Of a DNA stretch of 48,449 nucleotides, positions 1-6,798 are shown piece after piece. Under the pieces are notes generated by a model, which made no database searches, had not been told where the DNA came from, and saw only the letters and a program-made list of their open reading frames with translations. This stretch comes from Pelomonas sp. CA6 (lineage in GTDB: Bacteria; Pseudomonadota; Gammaproteobacteria; Burkholderiales; Burkholderiaceae_C). Where the stretch lies: contig NZ_JAKZFD010000019.1 in assembly GCF_022549225.1 (NCBI RefSeq), forward strand, positions 1-48,449, in the 5' to 3' direction. The position numbers were made by a program, and so were the translations under genes. Every line of letters starts with the position of its first letter. Within the stretch, counting starts at the first letter, position 1.

Positions 1-59
1 GTCTCAGCAAACGGCACCAACGCTACCGCGGCCCTCAGAAGGCTGGCCATCTCATTCAT
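1..59 (-). CDS. possible 5' end of an unidentified gene (truncated by window edge)
   Basis: An ATG at 59-57 opens a frame of 19 codons (MNEMASLLRAAVALVPFAE) that runs off the left edge without a stop. A GAGG lies 11 nt upstream on the minus strand. The residues after the first few are hydrophobic. The fragment is too short to assign to a family and could be a chance frame. Confidence 0.2.
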   Translation of the reverse strand, partial: MNEMASLLRAAVALVPFAE

Positions 60-80
60 TCGGGCTGCTGCCTCGTCAGA

Positions 81-120
81 GTTCAGCCTTGAGTGCAAAA
101 AGTTCAGTCTTGAGTGAAAA
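81..120. repeat. two-copy 21-bp-period direct repeat
   Basis: Two near-identical units start at 81 and 102. Each reads GTTCAG(C/T)CTTGAGTG(C/A)AAAA, and 17 of 19 positions are identical. The period is 21 bp, two helical turns. The repeat lies between the possible minus-strand gene start at 59 and the GntR gene at 256, so it could be a regulator-binding array. Nothing else is recognisable between 121 and 219. Confidence 0.5.
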
Positions 121-219
121 CCGACAGTGGAGGTGGCCACGGGCGCCCAGCTGTGCAATTCATCCCCCCTCCCATGCAGTCCGTCGCAGCCGACTGGGGC
201 CGCGCCAGGGTGCTTGTTA

Positions 220-237
220 TGGTGTGCTACATCACCA
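220..237. promoter_or_regulatory. candidate operator upstream of the GntR-ABC operon
   Basis: TGGTG (220-224) and CACCA (233-237) are perfect inverted arms with an 8-bp spacer, ending 18 bp before the GntR start codon. A TGTTAT hexamer immediately upstream (215-220) could be a -10. YtrA-type GntR regulators commonly repress their own ABC-transporter operon from such a dyad. That this dyad is the site is inference. Confidence 0.4.
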
Positions 238-255
238 ACACAGCAGGGTCCCACC

Positions 256-609
256 ATGCACAGCTGGAGCGATCACTCTCCCATCTATCAGCAACTGGCC
301 GACCGGTTGGCGGCGCAGTTGCTGGACGGCGATCCGCCCGAGGGGCAGGCCATGCCCTCGGTGCGCACGCTGGCCAGCCGCTATCTGATCAACCCGCTGA
401 CCGTCAGCCGGGCGCTGCAGGCGCTTTCCGACGCCGGCCTGGTGGAGGCGCGGCGCGGCCAGGGTATTTACGTGATGCTGGGCGCCCGCGAGCGCCTGCT
501 GCAGAGCGAGCGCGAGCAGTTCCTGCGCCAGGAATGGCCGCGGCTGCGCCAGAAGCTGCGCCGGCTGGGACTGTCGGCCAAGGACCTGAACTGGGAGGAA
601 TTGCAATGA
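256..609 (+). CDS. GntR-family (YtrA subfamily) transcriptional regulator
   Basis: A 117-residue protein with a winged helix-turn-helix over about residues 8-75 (IYQQLADRL, then PSVRTLASRY, NPLTVSRALQAL, GLVEARRGQGIYV). A short basic/amphipathic tail of about 40 residues follows, and there is no effector-binding domain. That size and layout is the YtrA type, whose members repress a co-transcribed ABC transporter. The frame is open further upstream (to 127), but the ATG at 256 starts exactly where family similarity begins and has an AGCAGGG 7 nt upstream. Its stop overlaps the next start (ATGA at 606-609), which implies translational coupling to the ATPase. A dyad at 220-237 may be its operator. 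The ligand is unknown; cell-envelope stress is typical for the subfamily. Confidence 0.88.
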   Translation: MHSWSDHSPIYQQLADRLAAQLLDGDPPEGQAMPSVRTLASRYLINPLTVSRALQALSDAGLVEARRGQGIYVMLGARERLLQSEREQFLRQEWPRLRQKLRRLGLSAKDLNWEELQ

Positions 610-1478
610 GCGCGCTGATTGACGCCAAGAACCTGAGCCTCAGCTACGGCCGCAAGGCGGCGCTGCAGGATGTGAGCTTCCAGATCCCGGCGGGCCGCGT
701 GGTCGGCCTGCTGGGGCACAACGGCGCGGGCAAGACCTCGCTGATGAAGGCCCTGGTGGGGCTGAAGAAGCCCGAGGGCAGCCTGCAGGTGCTGGGCCGG
801 GATCCATTCCGGCAGCGCGAGCAGCTGCTGGCCGACCTCTGCTACATCCCGGACGTCGCGGTGCTGCCGCGCTGGGCCCGGGTGCATGAGCTGGTGCGGC
901 TGATGACGGGGCTGCAGCCGCGCTTCTCGCCGGAGCGCGCGCGCCAGCTGCTCAAGCGCACCTCGGTGGGCTGGGACGACAAGGTCAAGAGCCTGTCCAA
1001 GGGCATGGTCACCCAGCTGCACCTGGCGCTGGTGGCGGCGATCGATGCGCGGCTGATGATCCTGGACGAACCGACGTTGGGCCTGGACGTGATGTCGCGC
1101 AAGAGCTTTTACGAGATGCTGGTCGACGAGTGGTGCGACGGCGAGCGCAGCGTGCTGATCTCCACCCACCAGGTCGAGGAGGTGGAGTCGCTGCTGTCCG
1201 ACGTGATCATGCTGGACGAGGGCCGGCTGGTGCTGAACATCAGCCTGGAGGAGATGGACTCACGCTTCGTCGCGCTGTCGCACGACCCGGAGGCGGCGGA
1301 CGCGGTGGCCTCGGCGCATCCGCTGCTGCGCTACCGGCTGCAAGGGCGGCCCACCGCGCTGTTCGATGGCGCGCCGCCACCCACCGTGGCGGCGCTGGGC
1401 CAGCGCGTGCGGCCCAGCCTGGTGGACCTGTTCATGGCGCTGACGCGCAAGCCCGAAATCCAAGCCGGCCAGGCCTGA
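606..1478 (+). CDS. ABC transporter ATP-binding protein
   Basis: A 290-residue nucleotide-binding subunit. Walker A is GHNGAGKT at residues 37-44. The signature is the variant LSKGM instead of LSGGQ, Walker B is LMILDEP, and the H-loop is STHQVEEVE. The C-terminal 80 residues are a variable tail common in export-type ATPases of YtrB/CcmA-like systems. The start overlaps the GntR stop by 4 nt, and the permease begins 10 nt after this stop, so the three genes form one operon. It would energise the permease at 1489-2367 at the inner membrane. The substrate cannot be read from the sequence. With a YtrA regulator, export of a membrane-active compound or a cell-wall-stress role is a reasonable guess only. 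Confidence 0.9.
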   Translation: MSALIDAKNLSLSYGRKAALQDVSFQIPAGRVVGLLGHNGAGKTSLMKALVGLKKPEGSLQVLGRDPFRQREQLLADLCYIPDVAVLPRWARVHELVRLMTGLQPRFSPERARQLLKRTSVGWDDKVKSLSKGMVTQLHLALVAAIDARLMILDEPTLGLDVMSRKSFYEMLVDEWCDGERSVLISTHQVEEVESLLSDVIMLDEGRLVLNISLEEMDSRFVALSHDPEAADAVASAHPLLRYRLQGRPTALFDGAPPPTVAALGQRVRPSLVDLFMALTRKPEIQAGQA

Positions 1479-1488
1479 GGAGACGACG

Positions 1489-2367
1489 ATGAGCAAGACC
1501 TTCCAAACCCTGATGCTGCGCGAATGGCTGCAGCATGGCCGCGGCTGGCTGCTGGTGGCGCTGGTGCCGCCGGCGCTGGCGTTGCTGATGCTGTTGCTGC
1601 CCTTCGGGACGGTGCAACTCGACGAGCCCCTGGACCCGACCGAGCTGGCGCTGATGAGCCTGACGATCACCGCCTATCTGGTGCTGATGATCAGCTGGAG
1701 CATCGCCGCGCTGCAGCTGCCCGGCCTGGCCCGGCGCGATCAGCAGGACCGCTCGATCGAGTTCTGGCTCTCGCTGCCGGCCAGCCATGTGCAGAGCCTG
1801 GGCGCGCAGCTGAGCATGCATCTGCTGCTGGTACCCATGGGCGCGCTGTTGATCGGCGCGCTCTGCGGGATGGTGTTGGCGCCACTGGTGACGGCCAAGG
1901 CCTTTGGCATTGCCGCGCTGGCCCACGTGTCCTGGGGCGGCATGGTGCTGCCGCTGGCAGCGCTGGGCCTGCTGCGTGGGCTGCTGGGCGTGGCGCTGGC
2001 GGTGCTGTGGCTGGCGCCTATCCTGCTGGCCTTCATGGTGGCCTCGGCCTGGCTCAAGCGCTGGGGTGCCCCCGCGCTCGTCGTCGGGACCGCGCTGGTG
2101 GCACTGCTGCTGAGGAAGTTCTACGGCTGGACCTGGGTCGGCGAGCTGCTGGCCACGCAGTTCTCCAAGGCTCGCGAGGCGCTGCTGGGCTCCGAAATGA
2201 CGGTCAGCGCCGGTGGGCCGCGCGAAAGCCTGTCGGCCATGGGGCAATGGCTGGTGCAGGACACCGGGCGGGCCCTGGCCGATGCGCTGTCGCTCAACTT
2301 CATCGGCGGCCTGGTGCTCGCGGCGCTGTTGTTCGCCGCGCTGGTGGCGCGCCGCCGACAAGGCTGA
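1489..2367 (+). CDS. ABC transporter permease (ABC-2-like)
   Basis: A 292-residue integral membrane protein with about six hydrophobic segments: near residues 18-40, 55-75, 105-135, 140-165, 180-205 and the C-terminal 265-287. The C-terminus is basic (ARRRQG). It starts ATGAGCAAGACC with GGAGACGACG just upstream, 10 nt after the ATPase gene. It is the membrane partner of the preceding ATPase; the gene order GntR-ATPase-permease is the minimal YtrA-type operon. Its stop at 2365-2367 abuts the stop of the convergent NnrU gene with no spacer. No substrate is implied by the sequence. Confidence 0.82.
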   Translation: MSKTFQTLMLREWLQHGRGWLLVALVPPALALLMLLLPFGTVQLDEPLDPTELALMSLTITAYLVLMISWSIAALQLPGLARRDQQDRSIEFWLSLPASHVQSLGAQLSMHLLLVPMGALLIGALCGMVLAPLVTAKAFGIAALAHVSWGGMVLPLAALGLLRGLLGVALAVLWLAPILLAFMVASAWLKRWGAPALVVGTALVALLLRKFYGWTWVGELLATQFSKAREALLGSEMTVSAGGPRESLSAMGQWLVQDTGRALADALSLNFIGGLVLAALLFAALVARRRQG

Positions 2368-2940
2368 TCAGCCGAAGGGTCGCACGCCGATCAGCCACTG
2401 ATGCAGGCCCAGCACGAAGGCCGCCCAAGCGGTGACGCCGATCGCCCCGGTGGCCAGGGTGCCGGCAAGCGTGGACGTGGCCGGCGCGGTGGCCGCGGGA
2501 CGGCGGCGTGCGGAGCGGAAATCGAGCACGGCCCAGAGCAGAAAGCTGCCGAAGAGCAGCAGATCGGCCGCGGTGTTGTTGGCCAGCAGATGGGCCAGCG
2601 CCCAGACCTTGACGGCCAGCAGCATGGGGTGGGCCAGCCGGGACTTCAGGTGGTTGCGTGGCACATAGGCCGCCGCCAGCAGCACCAGCGAACCCAGCAT
2701 CAGCAGGCCAGCCAAATGGTTCATGCCCTTGGGCACGGCCCACAGCGGCAGGGGCGTCAGGCGGGCCTGGCCATAGCCCCACACCATCAGGCCCAGTCCC
2801 AGCGCGGAGACCAGGCTGTACAGGCCCTTCCAGCGTTTCTCGCCCAGGCGGGCCAGCTGACGTGAGCGCCAATCCTCGGCGACGATGCGGGTGGCGTGCA
2901 CCCCCAGAAACAGAATCAGTCCCAGCGTCAGCCACAGCAT
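2368..2940 (-). CDS. NnrU family membrane protein
   Basis: A 190-residue protein with about five to six transmembrane segments and the NnrU-typical N-terminus (GLILFLGVHATRIVAEDWR). It also has the internal GMNHLAGLLMLGSLVLLAAAYVPRNHLK and HPMLLAVKVWALAHLLANNTAADLLLFGSFLLWAV blocks. NnrU was named for a gene in nitric/nitrous oxide respiration clusters, and the fold is related to the isoprenylcysteine methyltransferase-like membrane family. Outside denitrifiers its role is unknown, and no denitrification genes are seen here. The frame extends 8 codons further upstream, but the ATG at 2940 has a GGGAGAC Shine-Dalgarno 8-10 nt before it. It lies downstream of two small membrane genes on the same strand and converges on the ABC permease. 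Confidence 0.85.
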   Translation of the reverse strand: MLWLTLGLILFLGVHATRIVAEDWRSRQLARLGEKRWKGLYSLVSALGLGLMVWGYGQARLTPLPLWAVPKGMNHLAGLLMLGSLVLLAAAYVPRNHLKSRLAHPMLLAVKVWALAHLLANNTAADLLLFGSFLLWAVLDFRSARRRPAATAPATSTLAGTLATGAIGVTAWAAFVLGLHQWLIGVRPFG

Positions 2941-3048
2941 GCGTCTCGTCTCCCGGGCACCCATGCCCGCGGGGCGGACTATGCGTCAGCCGGCGGCCCG
3001 CTGTCCACCCGGCGCCGTGGCCCTGCAGCGTTGGCGGCGCCGCGGCCG

Positions 3049-3228
3049 TCAGGCCTGCGCGGGGGCGGTGGGCGCGGCCTGGACCAGGCGCAGGTCGCCT
3101 TCGGCCAGTTCCAGCAGGCGCAGACTGCCCCACAAGGCCAGCAGCACCAGCGCCAGCCACAGCAGGGGTTTGAGCACGCGCAGCAGCCGGGCGGGCCGTG
3201 GATGGGGGAGATGGGCTCGGGCTTGCAT
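3049..3228 (-). CDS. small single-pass membrane protein, unknown function
   Basis: A 59-residue protein with a basic N-terminus (HPRPARLLRVLK), one strong hydrophobic helix (PLLWLALVLLALWGSL, about residues 20-37) and a short polar tail. A perfect GGAGG lies 6 nt before the ATG at 3228, which favours that start over the TTG two codons upstream. It begins 18 nt after the stop of the next small gene, so the two are probably co-translated. I do not recognise a family. The ribosome-binding site and the neighbour's similar design support it as real. Confidence 0.55.
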   Translation of the reverse strand: MQARAHLPHPRPARLLRVLKPLLWLALVLLALWGSLRLLELAEGDLRLVQAAPTAPAQA

Positions 3229-3246
3229 GGGCAACCTCCGTACCGC

Positions 3247-3378
3247 TCAGCTGACCACCACGCCCAGCCCCCACAGCAGGGCGGGATACACCAAACCCCA
3301 GGCGGTGGCGACCAGGGCCAGTACCTTCAGTCCGGTGTAGCGGGAGGAATCCTGCCGGGATGGGAAATGCGTCTTCAT
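3247..3378 (-). CDS. 43-residue membrane peptide resembling a KdpC N-terminus
   Basis: The ORF is short: a basic polar stretch (MKTHFPSRQDSSRYTG) followed by one helix, LKVLALVATAWGLVYPALLWGLGVV. The G(L)VYPALL-GL pattern resembles the membrane anchor at the N-terminus of KdpC, but the rest of KdpC is absent and no kdpA or kdpB is present. A GAGGAG Shine-Dalgarno lies 6 nt before the ATG at 3378. The gene lies 72 bp downstream of the Lrp-type regulator on the same strand and 18 bp upstream of another small membrane gene. It could be a decayed KdpC, a KdpF-like regulatory peptide or an unrelated small membrane protein. Confidence 0.5.
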   Translation of the reverse strand: MKTHFPSRQDSSRYTGLKVLALVATAWGLVYPALLWGLGVVVS

Positions 3379-3450
3379 GGTGCGCTCCTCGCATGGCTTC
3401 CGCCTCAACGCGCAAGCTTCGTGCCAGGAAGACAGGCTCCGTGAAGACCC

Positions 3451-3963
3451 TTACATGCGATCCACGCGCAGGGCCAGCAGCACCGAGGTGTGGGTCTTGA
3501 TCACGCCTTCGATCTCGCCGATCTCGTCCAGCAGCGCATCCAGCCGGGCGGTGCTGTCGGCCTGCAGCGTGGCCATGTAGTCGAACTCGCCGCTGACCGA
3601 GGCCAGCTGGCGCAGCTCGGGCAGGCGCGACAGGCGCTGAACGACCTCGCGGCCGGCGCGTGGCTGCACGGTGATGCCGACGAAAGCCTGCACGCCGCGC
3701 TCCACCGCCTCGCCGCCCAGGCGCACGGTGTAGCCGGCGATCAGCCCTTCGGTCTCCAGACGGGCCAGCCGGGCCACCACCGTGGTGCGCGCGATGCCCA
3801 ACTTGCGTGCGAGATTGGCCGTGCTTTCGCGCGCATTGGCCTGCAGCAGCGCGACCAGCGCGCGGTCGGTCTGATCGCGCAGCGCGGGCACCCCGGGGCT
3901 GGGGGCGGGCAGCGGGGGGGCGGCCGGGACAGGACGTGGGGCGCCCTTTTTTACAGCACTCAT
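3451..3963 (-). CDS. Lrp/AsnC family transcriptional regulator
   Basis: A 170-residue protein. After an Ala/Pro-rich leader of about 27 residues comes an AsnC-type helix-turn-helix (LRDQTDRALVALLQANARESTANLARKLGIARTTVVARLARLETEGLI). A ligand-binding ACT-like RAM domain follows (VQAFVGITVQPRAGREVVQRL, VSGEFDYMATLQADSTARLDALLDEIG, GVIKTHTSVLL). It is divergent from the lysine dehydrogenase gene at 4116 with a 152-bp shared intergenic region that carries palindromes. Lrp/AsnC proteins usually sense amino acids and control adjacent amino-acid genes, so lysine (or 2-aminoadipate) is the likely effector of a local activator. That assignment is inference. Confidence 0.88.
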   Translation of the reverse strand: MSAVKKGAPRPVPAAPPLPAPSPGVPALRDQTDRALVALLQANARESTANLARKLGIARTTVVARLARLETEGLIAGYTVRLGGEAVERGVQAFVGITVQPRAGREVVQRLSRLPELRQLASVSGEFDYMATLQADSTARLDALLDEIGEIEGVIKTHTSVLLALRVDRM

Positions 3964-4000
3964 GACAAACCCTAGGTTTCGCCGTTGTGGCGGAAGGTGA

Positions 4001-4038
4001 TGACGAAACGTCAGGATATCAATTGTTTTTGACGATAT
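4001..4038. promoter_or_regulatory. palindromic operator candidates between lrp-type gene and lysine operon
   Basis: Two dyads sit in the 152-bp divergent spacer. One is TGACG-AAA-CGTCA at 4001-4013, a perfect 5+3+5 palindrome. The other is ATATC (4016-4020) with GATAT (4034-4038), separated by an AT-rich 13-bp spacer. They lie 78-115 bp before the lysine dehydrogenase start and 38-75 bp before the regulator start. Lrp/AsnC proteins often bind several phased sites in such positions. A weak promoter for the operon could be TTTATT (4044-4049), N17, TAGACT (4067-4072). A strong AAGGAG precedes the ATG at 4116. Confidence 0.5.
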
Positions 4039-4115
4039 TGCGCTTTATTCCGTCCGTGCCTGTTCCTAGACTGCCCTCCATCCCACACAACTGACAGACA
4101 TCAAGGAGACCTCCC

Positions 4116-5210
4116 ATGAAAGTGGCACTGCTGGGCGCCGGACACATCGGCCAGACGATCGCGCGACTGCTGCAGGGCAGCGGCGACTACGAGGTCACCG
4201 TGATGGACAAGAACGAGGCCGCGCTGAAGCTGCTGGCGGCCCAGGGCCTGGGCACGCAGGCGGTGGACACTGAGAACCCGGCGCAGCTGGCCGCCGCGCT
4301 GCGCGGCAAGCAGGTCGTCGTCAACGCGCTGCCCTATCACCTGGCCATCACCGCGGCCCACATGGCGCTGGAGGCCGGCTGCCACTACTTCGACCTCACC
4401 GAGGACGTGGCCGCGACCAAGGAGATCAAGCGCATCGCCGCCGGCGCCAAGACGGCCTTCATGCCGCAATGCGGCCTGGCGCCGGGCTTCATCGGCATCG
4501 TGGCGCACCACCTGTCCAAGTCCTTCGATTCGCTGCAGGACGTGAAGATGCGCGTCGGCGCGCTGCCGGCCTTCCCGACCAACGCGCTGAAATACAACCT
4601 GACCTGGAGCGTGGACGGGCTGATCAACGAGTACTGCCATCCCTGCGAGGCCATCCACGACGCCGAGCGCATCGACGCGCTGCCGCTGGAGGGACTGGAG
4701 CATTTCTCGCTGGACGGCGTGGAGTACGAGGCCTTCAACACCTCCGGCGGCCTGGGCACGCTGTGCGAAACGCTGGAAGGCCGCGTGCGCAACCTGGACT
4801 ACAAGACGGTGCGCTATCCCGGCCACCGCGACCTGATGATGTTCCTGCTCGGCGACCTGCAGCTCAAGCGCGACCAGCAGACACTGAAGGACATCATGCG
4901 CCGCTCCATGCCCGCCACCATGCAGGACGTGGTGCTGGTCTTTGTGACCGTGTCGGGCATGAAGAACGGGCAGCTGCTGCAGGAGGTGTTCGCGCGCAAG
5001 ATCTTCGCGCAGCGCGACGGCGAGCATCCGCTGTCTGCGATCCAGATCACGACGGCAGCCGGCATCTGCGCCGCGGTGGATCTGTTCCGCGAGGGCAAGC
5101 TGCCGCAGCAGGGCTTCATCCGCCAGGAGCAGGTGGCGTTGCCCGACTTCCTGGCCAACCGCTTCGGCAAGGCCTATCAGCAGTCGCGCCAGGTCGAGAG
5201 CATCGGCTGA
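4116..5210 (+). CDS. L-lysine 6-dehydrogenase (saccharopine dehydrogenase family)
   Basis: A 364-residue protein with an N-terminal Rossmann fold (KVALLGAGHIGQTIA, residues 2-16) and the family's VVNALPYHL, AHMALEAGCHYFDLTED, CGLAPGFIGIVAHHL and FNTSGGLGTLCETLEGRVRNLDYKTVRYPGH blocks. These match the single-domain lysine 6-dehydrogenase type rather than true saccharopine dehydrogenase. The reaction is NAD(P)+-dependent oxidative deamination of the lysine epsilon-amino group to 2-aminoadipate 6-semialdehyde, which cyclises to piperideine-6-carboxylate. The next gene encodes the dehydrogenase for exactly that product, which supports the assignment. The start is secure, with a strong AAGGAG 10 nt upstream. 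A saccharopine-dehydrogenase-like reductase of other specificity remains possible. The divergent Lrp-type regulator probably controls it. Confidence 0.82.
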   Translation: MKVALLGAGHIGQTIARLLQGSGDYEVTVMDKNEAALKLLAAQGLGTQAVDTENPAQLAAALRGKQVVVNALPYHLAITAAHMALEAGCHYFDLTEDVAATKEIKRIAAGAKTAFMPQCGLAPGFIGIVAHHLSKSFDSLQDVKMRVGALPAFPTNALKYNLTWSVDGLINEYCHPCEAIHDAERIDALPLEGLEHFSLDGVEYEAFNTSGGLGTLCETLEGRVRNLDYKTVRYPGHRDLMMFLLGDLQLKRDQQTLKDIMRRSMPATMQDVVLVFVTVSGMKNGQLLQEVFARKIFAQRDGEHPLSAIQITTAAGICAAVDLFREGKLPQQGFIRQEQVALPDFLANRFGKAYQQSRQVESIG

Positions 5211-5234
5211 CGCGCGCGGCGGGAGAATGACTGC

Positions 5235-6746
5235 ATGAACACGAACGAATTGCTGCACGCCCTGGGCGTTGCCCCGTCCGCCGTCACCGGCGGCCCGCTG
5301 ACCGTGCGCTCGCCCATTGACGGCGCGGTGCTGGGCGCGGTGCCCACTGCCAGTGCCGACGACATGAAGGCCGCGGTGGCCCGCGCCCACGAGGCTTTCC
5401 AGGCCTGGCGCGTGGTGCCGGCGCCCAAGCGCGGCGAGCTGGTGCGCCTCTTTGGCGAAACGCTGCGCGCGAAGAAGACCGAACTGGCCGCGCTGGTCTC
5501 GCTGGAGGCCGGCAAGGTTGCCAGCGAGGGCCTGGGCGAGGTCCAGGAGATGATCGACATCTGCGACTTTGCCGTTGGCCTGTCGCGTCAGCTGCATGGT
5601 CTGACGATCGCGTCCGAACGCCCCGGCCACCGCATGATGGAGCAGTGGCTGCCGCTGGGCGTGGTGGGCGTGATCTCGGCCTTCAACTTCCCGGTCGCGG
5701 TGTGGGCCTGGAACGCCGCGCTGGCGCTGGTCTGCGGCAACCCGGTGGTGTGGAAGCCGTCCGAGAAGACGCCGCTGACCGCGCTGGCCACTCAGGCCCT
5801 GTTCGAGCAGGCGCTGGCGCGCTATCGCGCGGACGGCCATGCGGCGCCGCAGGGCCTGTCGCAGGTGCTGAATGGCGATGCCGCGATGGGCGAGGCGCTG
5901 GTGGACGACGCGCGCGTGGCGCTGGTCTCGGCGACCGGCTCCACCCGCATGGGCCGTGCCGTGGGGCCGCGCGTCGCGCAGCGCTTCGGCCGCGTGCTGC
6001 TGGAGCTGGGGGGCAACAACGCCATCATCGTCACGCCCAGCGCCGACCTGGACCTGGCGCTGCGCGGCATCCTGTTCGGCGCCTATGGCACCGCGGGCCA
6101 GCGCTGCACGACCACGCGCCGCCTCATCGTGCACGAGAGCATCCACGACGAGTTCGTCGCCCGCCTGGACAAGGCTCGCGCGCAGCTGCGCATCGGCCAT
6201 CCGCTGGAAGAGGGCACGCTGGTCGGGCCGCTGATCGATGGCCGTTCCTTTGACGCGATGCAGACCGCGCTGGCCAAGGCGCGCGAGCAGGGCGGCCAGA
6301 TCAGTGGCGGCGAGCGCGCGCTGGCCGACCGCTACCCGCAGGCCTATTACGCGGTGCCCGCGCTGGTGCGCATGCCGGCGCAGACTTCGGTGGTGCGCGA
6401 GGAAACCTTCGCGCCCATCCTGTACACGCTCAAGTACCGTGAGCTGTCCGAGGCGATCGCGATGCAGAACGACGTGCCGCAAGGCCTGTCGTCGGCCATC
6501 TTCACCAATGACATCCGCGAGGCCGAGCTCTTTGTCTCGGCGGCCGGTTCGGACTGCGGCATCGCCAACGTCAACATCGGCACCTCGGGCGCGGAGATTG
6601 GCGGCGCCTTCGGCGGCGAGAAGGAGACCGGCGGTGGCCGCGAATCCGGCTCCGACGCCTGGAAGGCCTACATGCGCCGCGCGACCAACACGGTGAACTA
6701 CTCGCGCGAGCTGCCGCTGGCGCAGGGCGTGAAGTTCGACCTCTGA
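5235..6746 (+). CDS. amaB: 2-aminoadipate semialdehyde / piperideine-6-carboxylate dehydrogenase
   Basis: A 503-residue aldehyde dehydrogenase of the ALDH7 (antiquitin/AmaB) type. It has FNFPVAVWAWN and WKPSEKTPLTA (cofactor binding), the glycine motif GSTRMGRAVG, the general base Glu257 in LELGGNNAI and the catalytic Cys291 in GQRCTTTRRL. The C-terminal block is GGAFGGEKETGGGRESGSDAWK. It oxidises 2-aminoadipate 6-semialdehyde (or its cyclic form) to L-2-aminoadipate with NAD(P)+. It starts 24 bp after the lysine dehydrogenase stop with GGGAG upstream. The next gene acts on 2-oxoadipate, so the order follows the pathway. The length is normal for the family. Confidence 0.93.
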   Translation: MNTNELLHALGVAPSAVTGGPLTVRSPIDGAVLGAVPTASADDMKAAVARAHEAFQAWRVVPAPKRGELVRLFGETLRAKKTELAALVSLEAGKVASEGLGEVQEMIDICDFAVGLSRQLHGLTIASERPGHRMMEQWLPLGVVGVISAFNFPVAVWAWNAALALVCGNPVVWKPSEKTPLTALATQALFEQALARYRADGHAAPQGLSQVLNGDAAMGEALVDDARVALVSATGSTRMGRAVGPRVAQRFGRVLLELGGNNAIIVTPSADLDLALRGILFGAYGTAGQRCTTTRRLIVHESIHDEFVARLDKARAQLRIGHPLEEGTLVGPLIDGRSFDAMQTALAKAREQGGQISGGERALADRYPQAYYAVPALVRMPAQTSVVREETFAPILYTLKYRELSEAIAMQNDVPQGLSSAIFTNDIREAELFVSAAGSDCGIANVNIGTSGAEIGGAFGGEKETGGGRESGSDAWKAYMRRATNTVNYSRELPLAQGVKFDL

Positions 6747-6798
6747 CCCCGTCGCGGCTCCGCGCGGGACGCGGGGCCGCGTCTTTCTCTTTCCTGTC

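Noticed and set aside
2368-2940. A denitrification island suggested by NnrU
   Set aside because: No nir, nor or nos genes nearby; NnrU homologues are common outside such clusters.
3247-3378. A kdp potassium-transport locus
   Set aside because: Only an N-terminal KdpC-like helix is present; no KdpA, KdpB or KdpDE sequence is found in the window.
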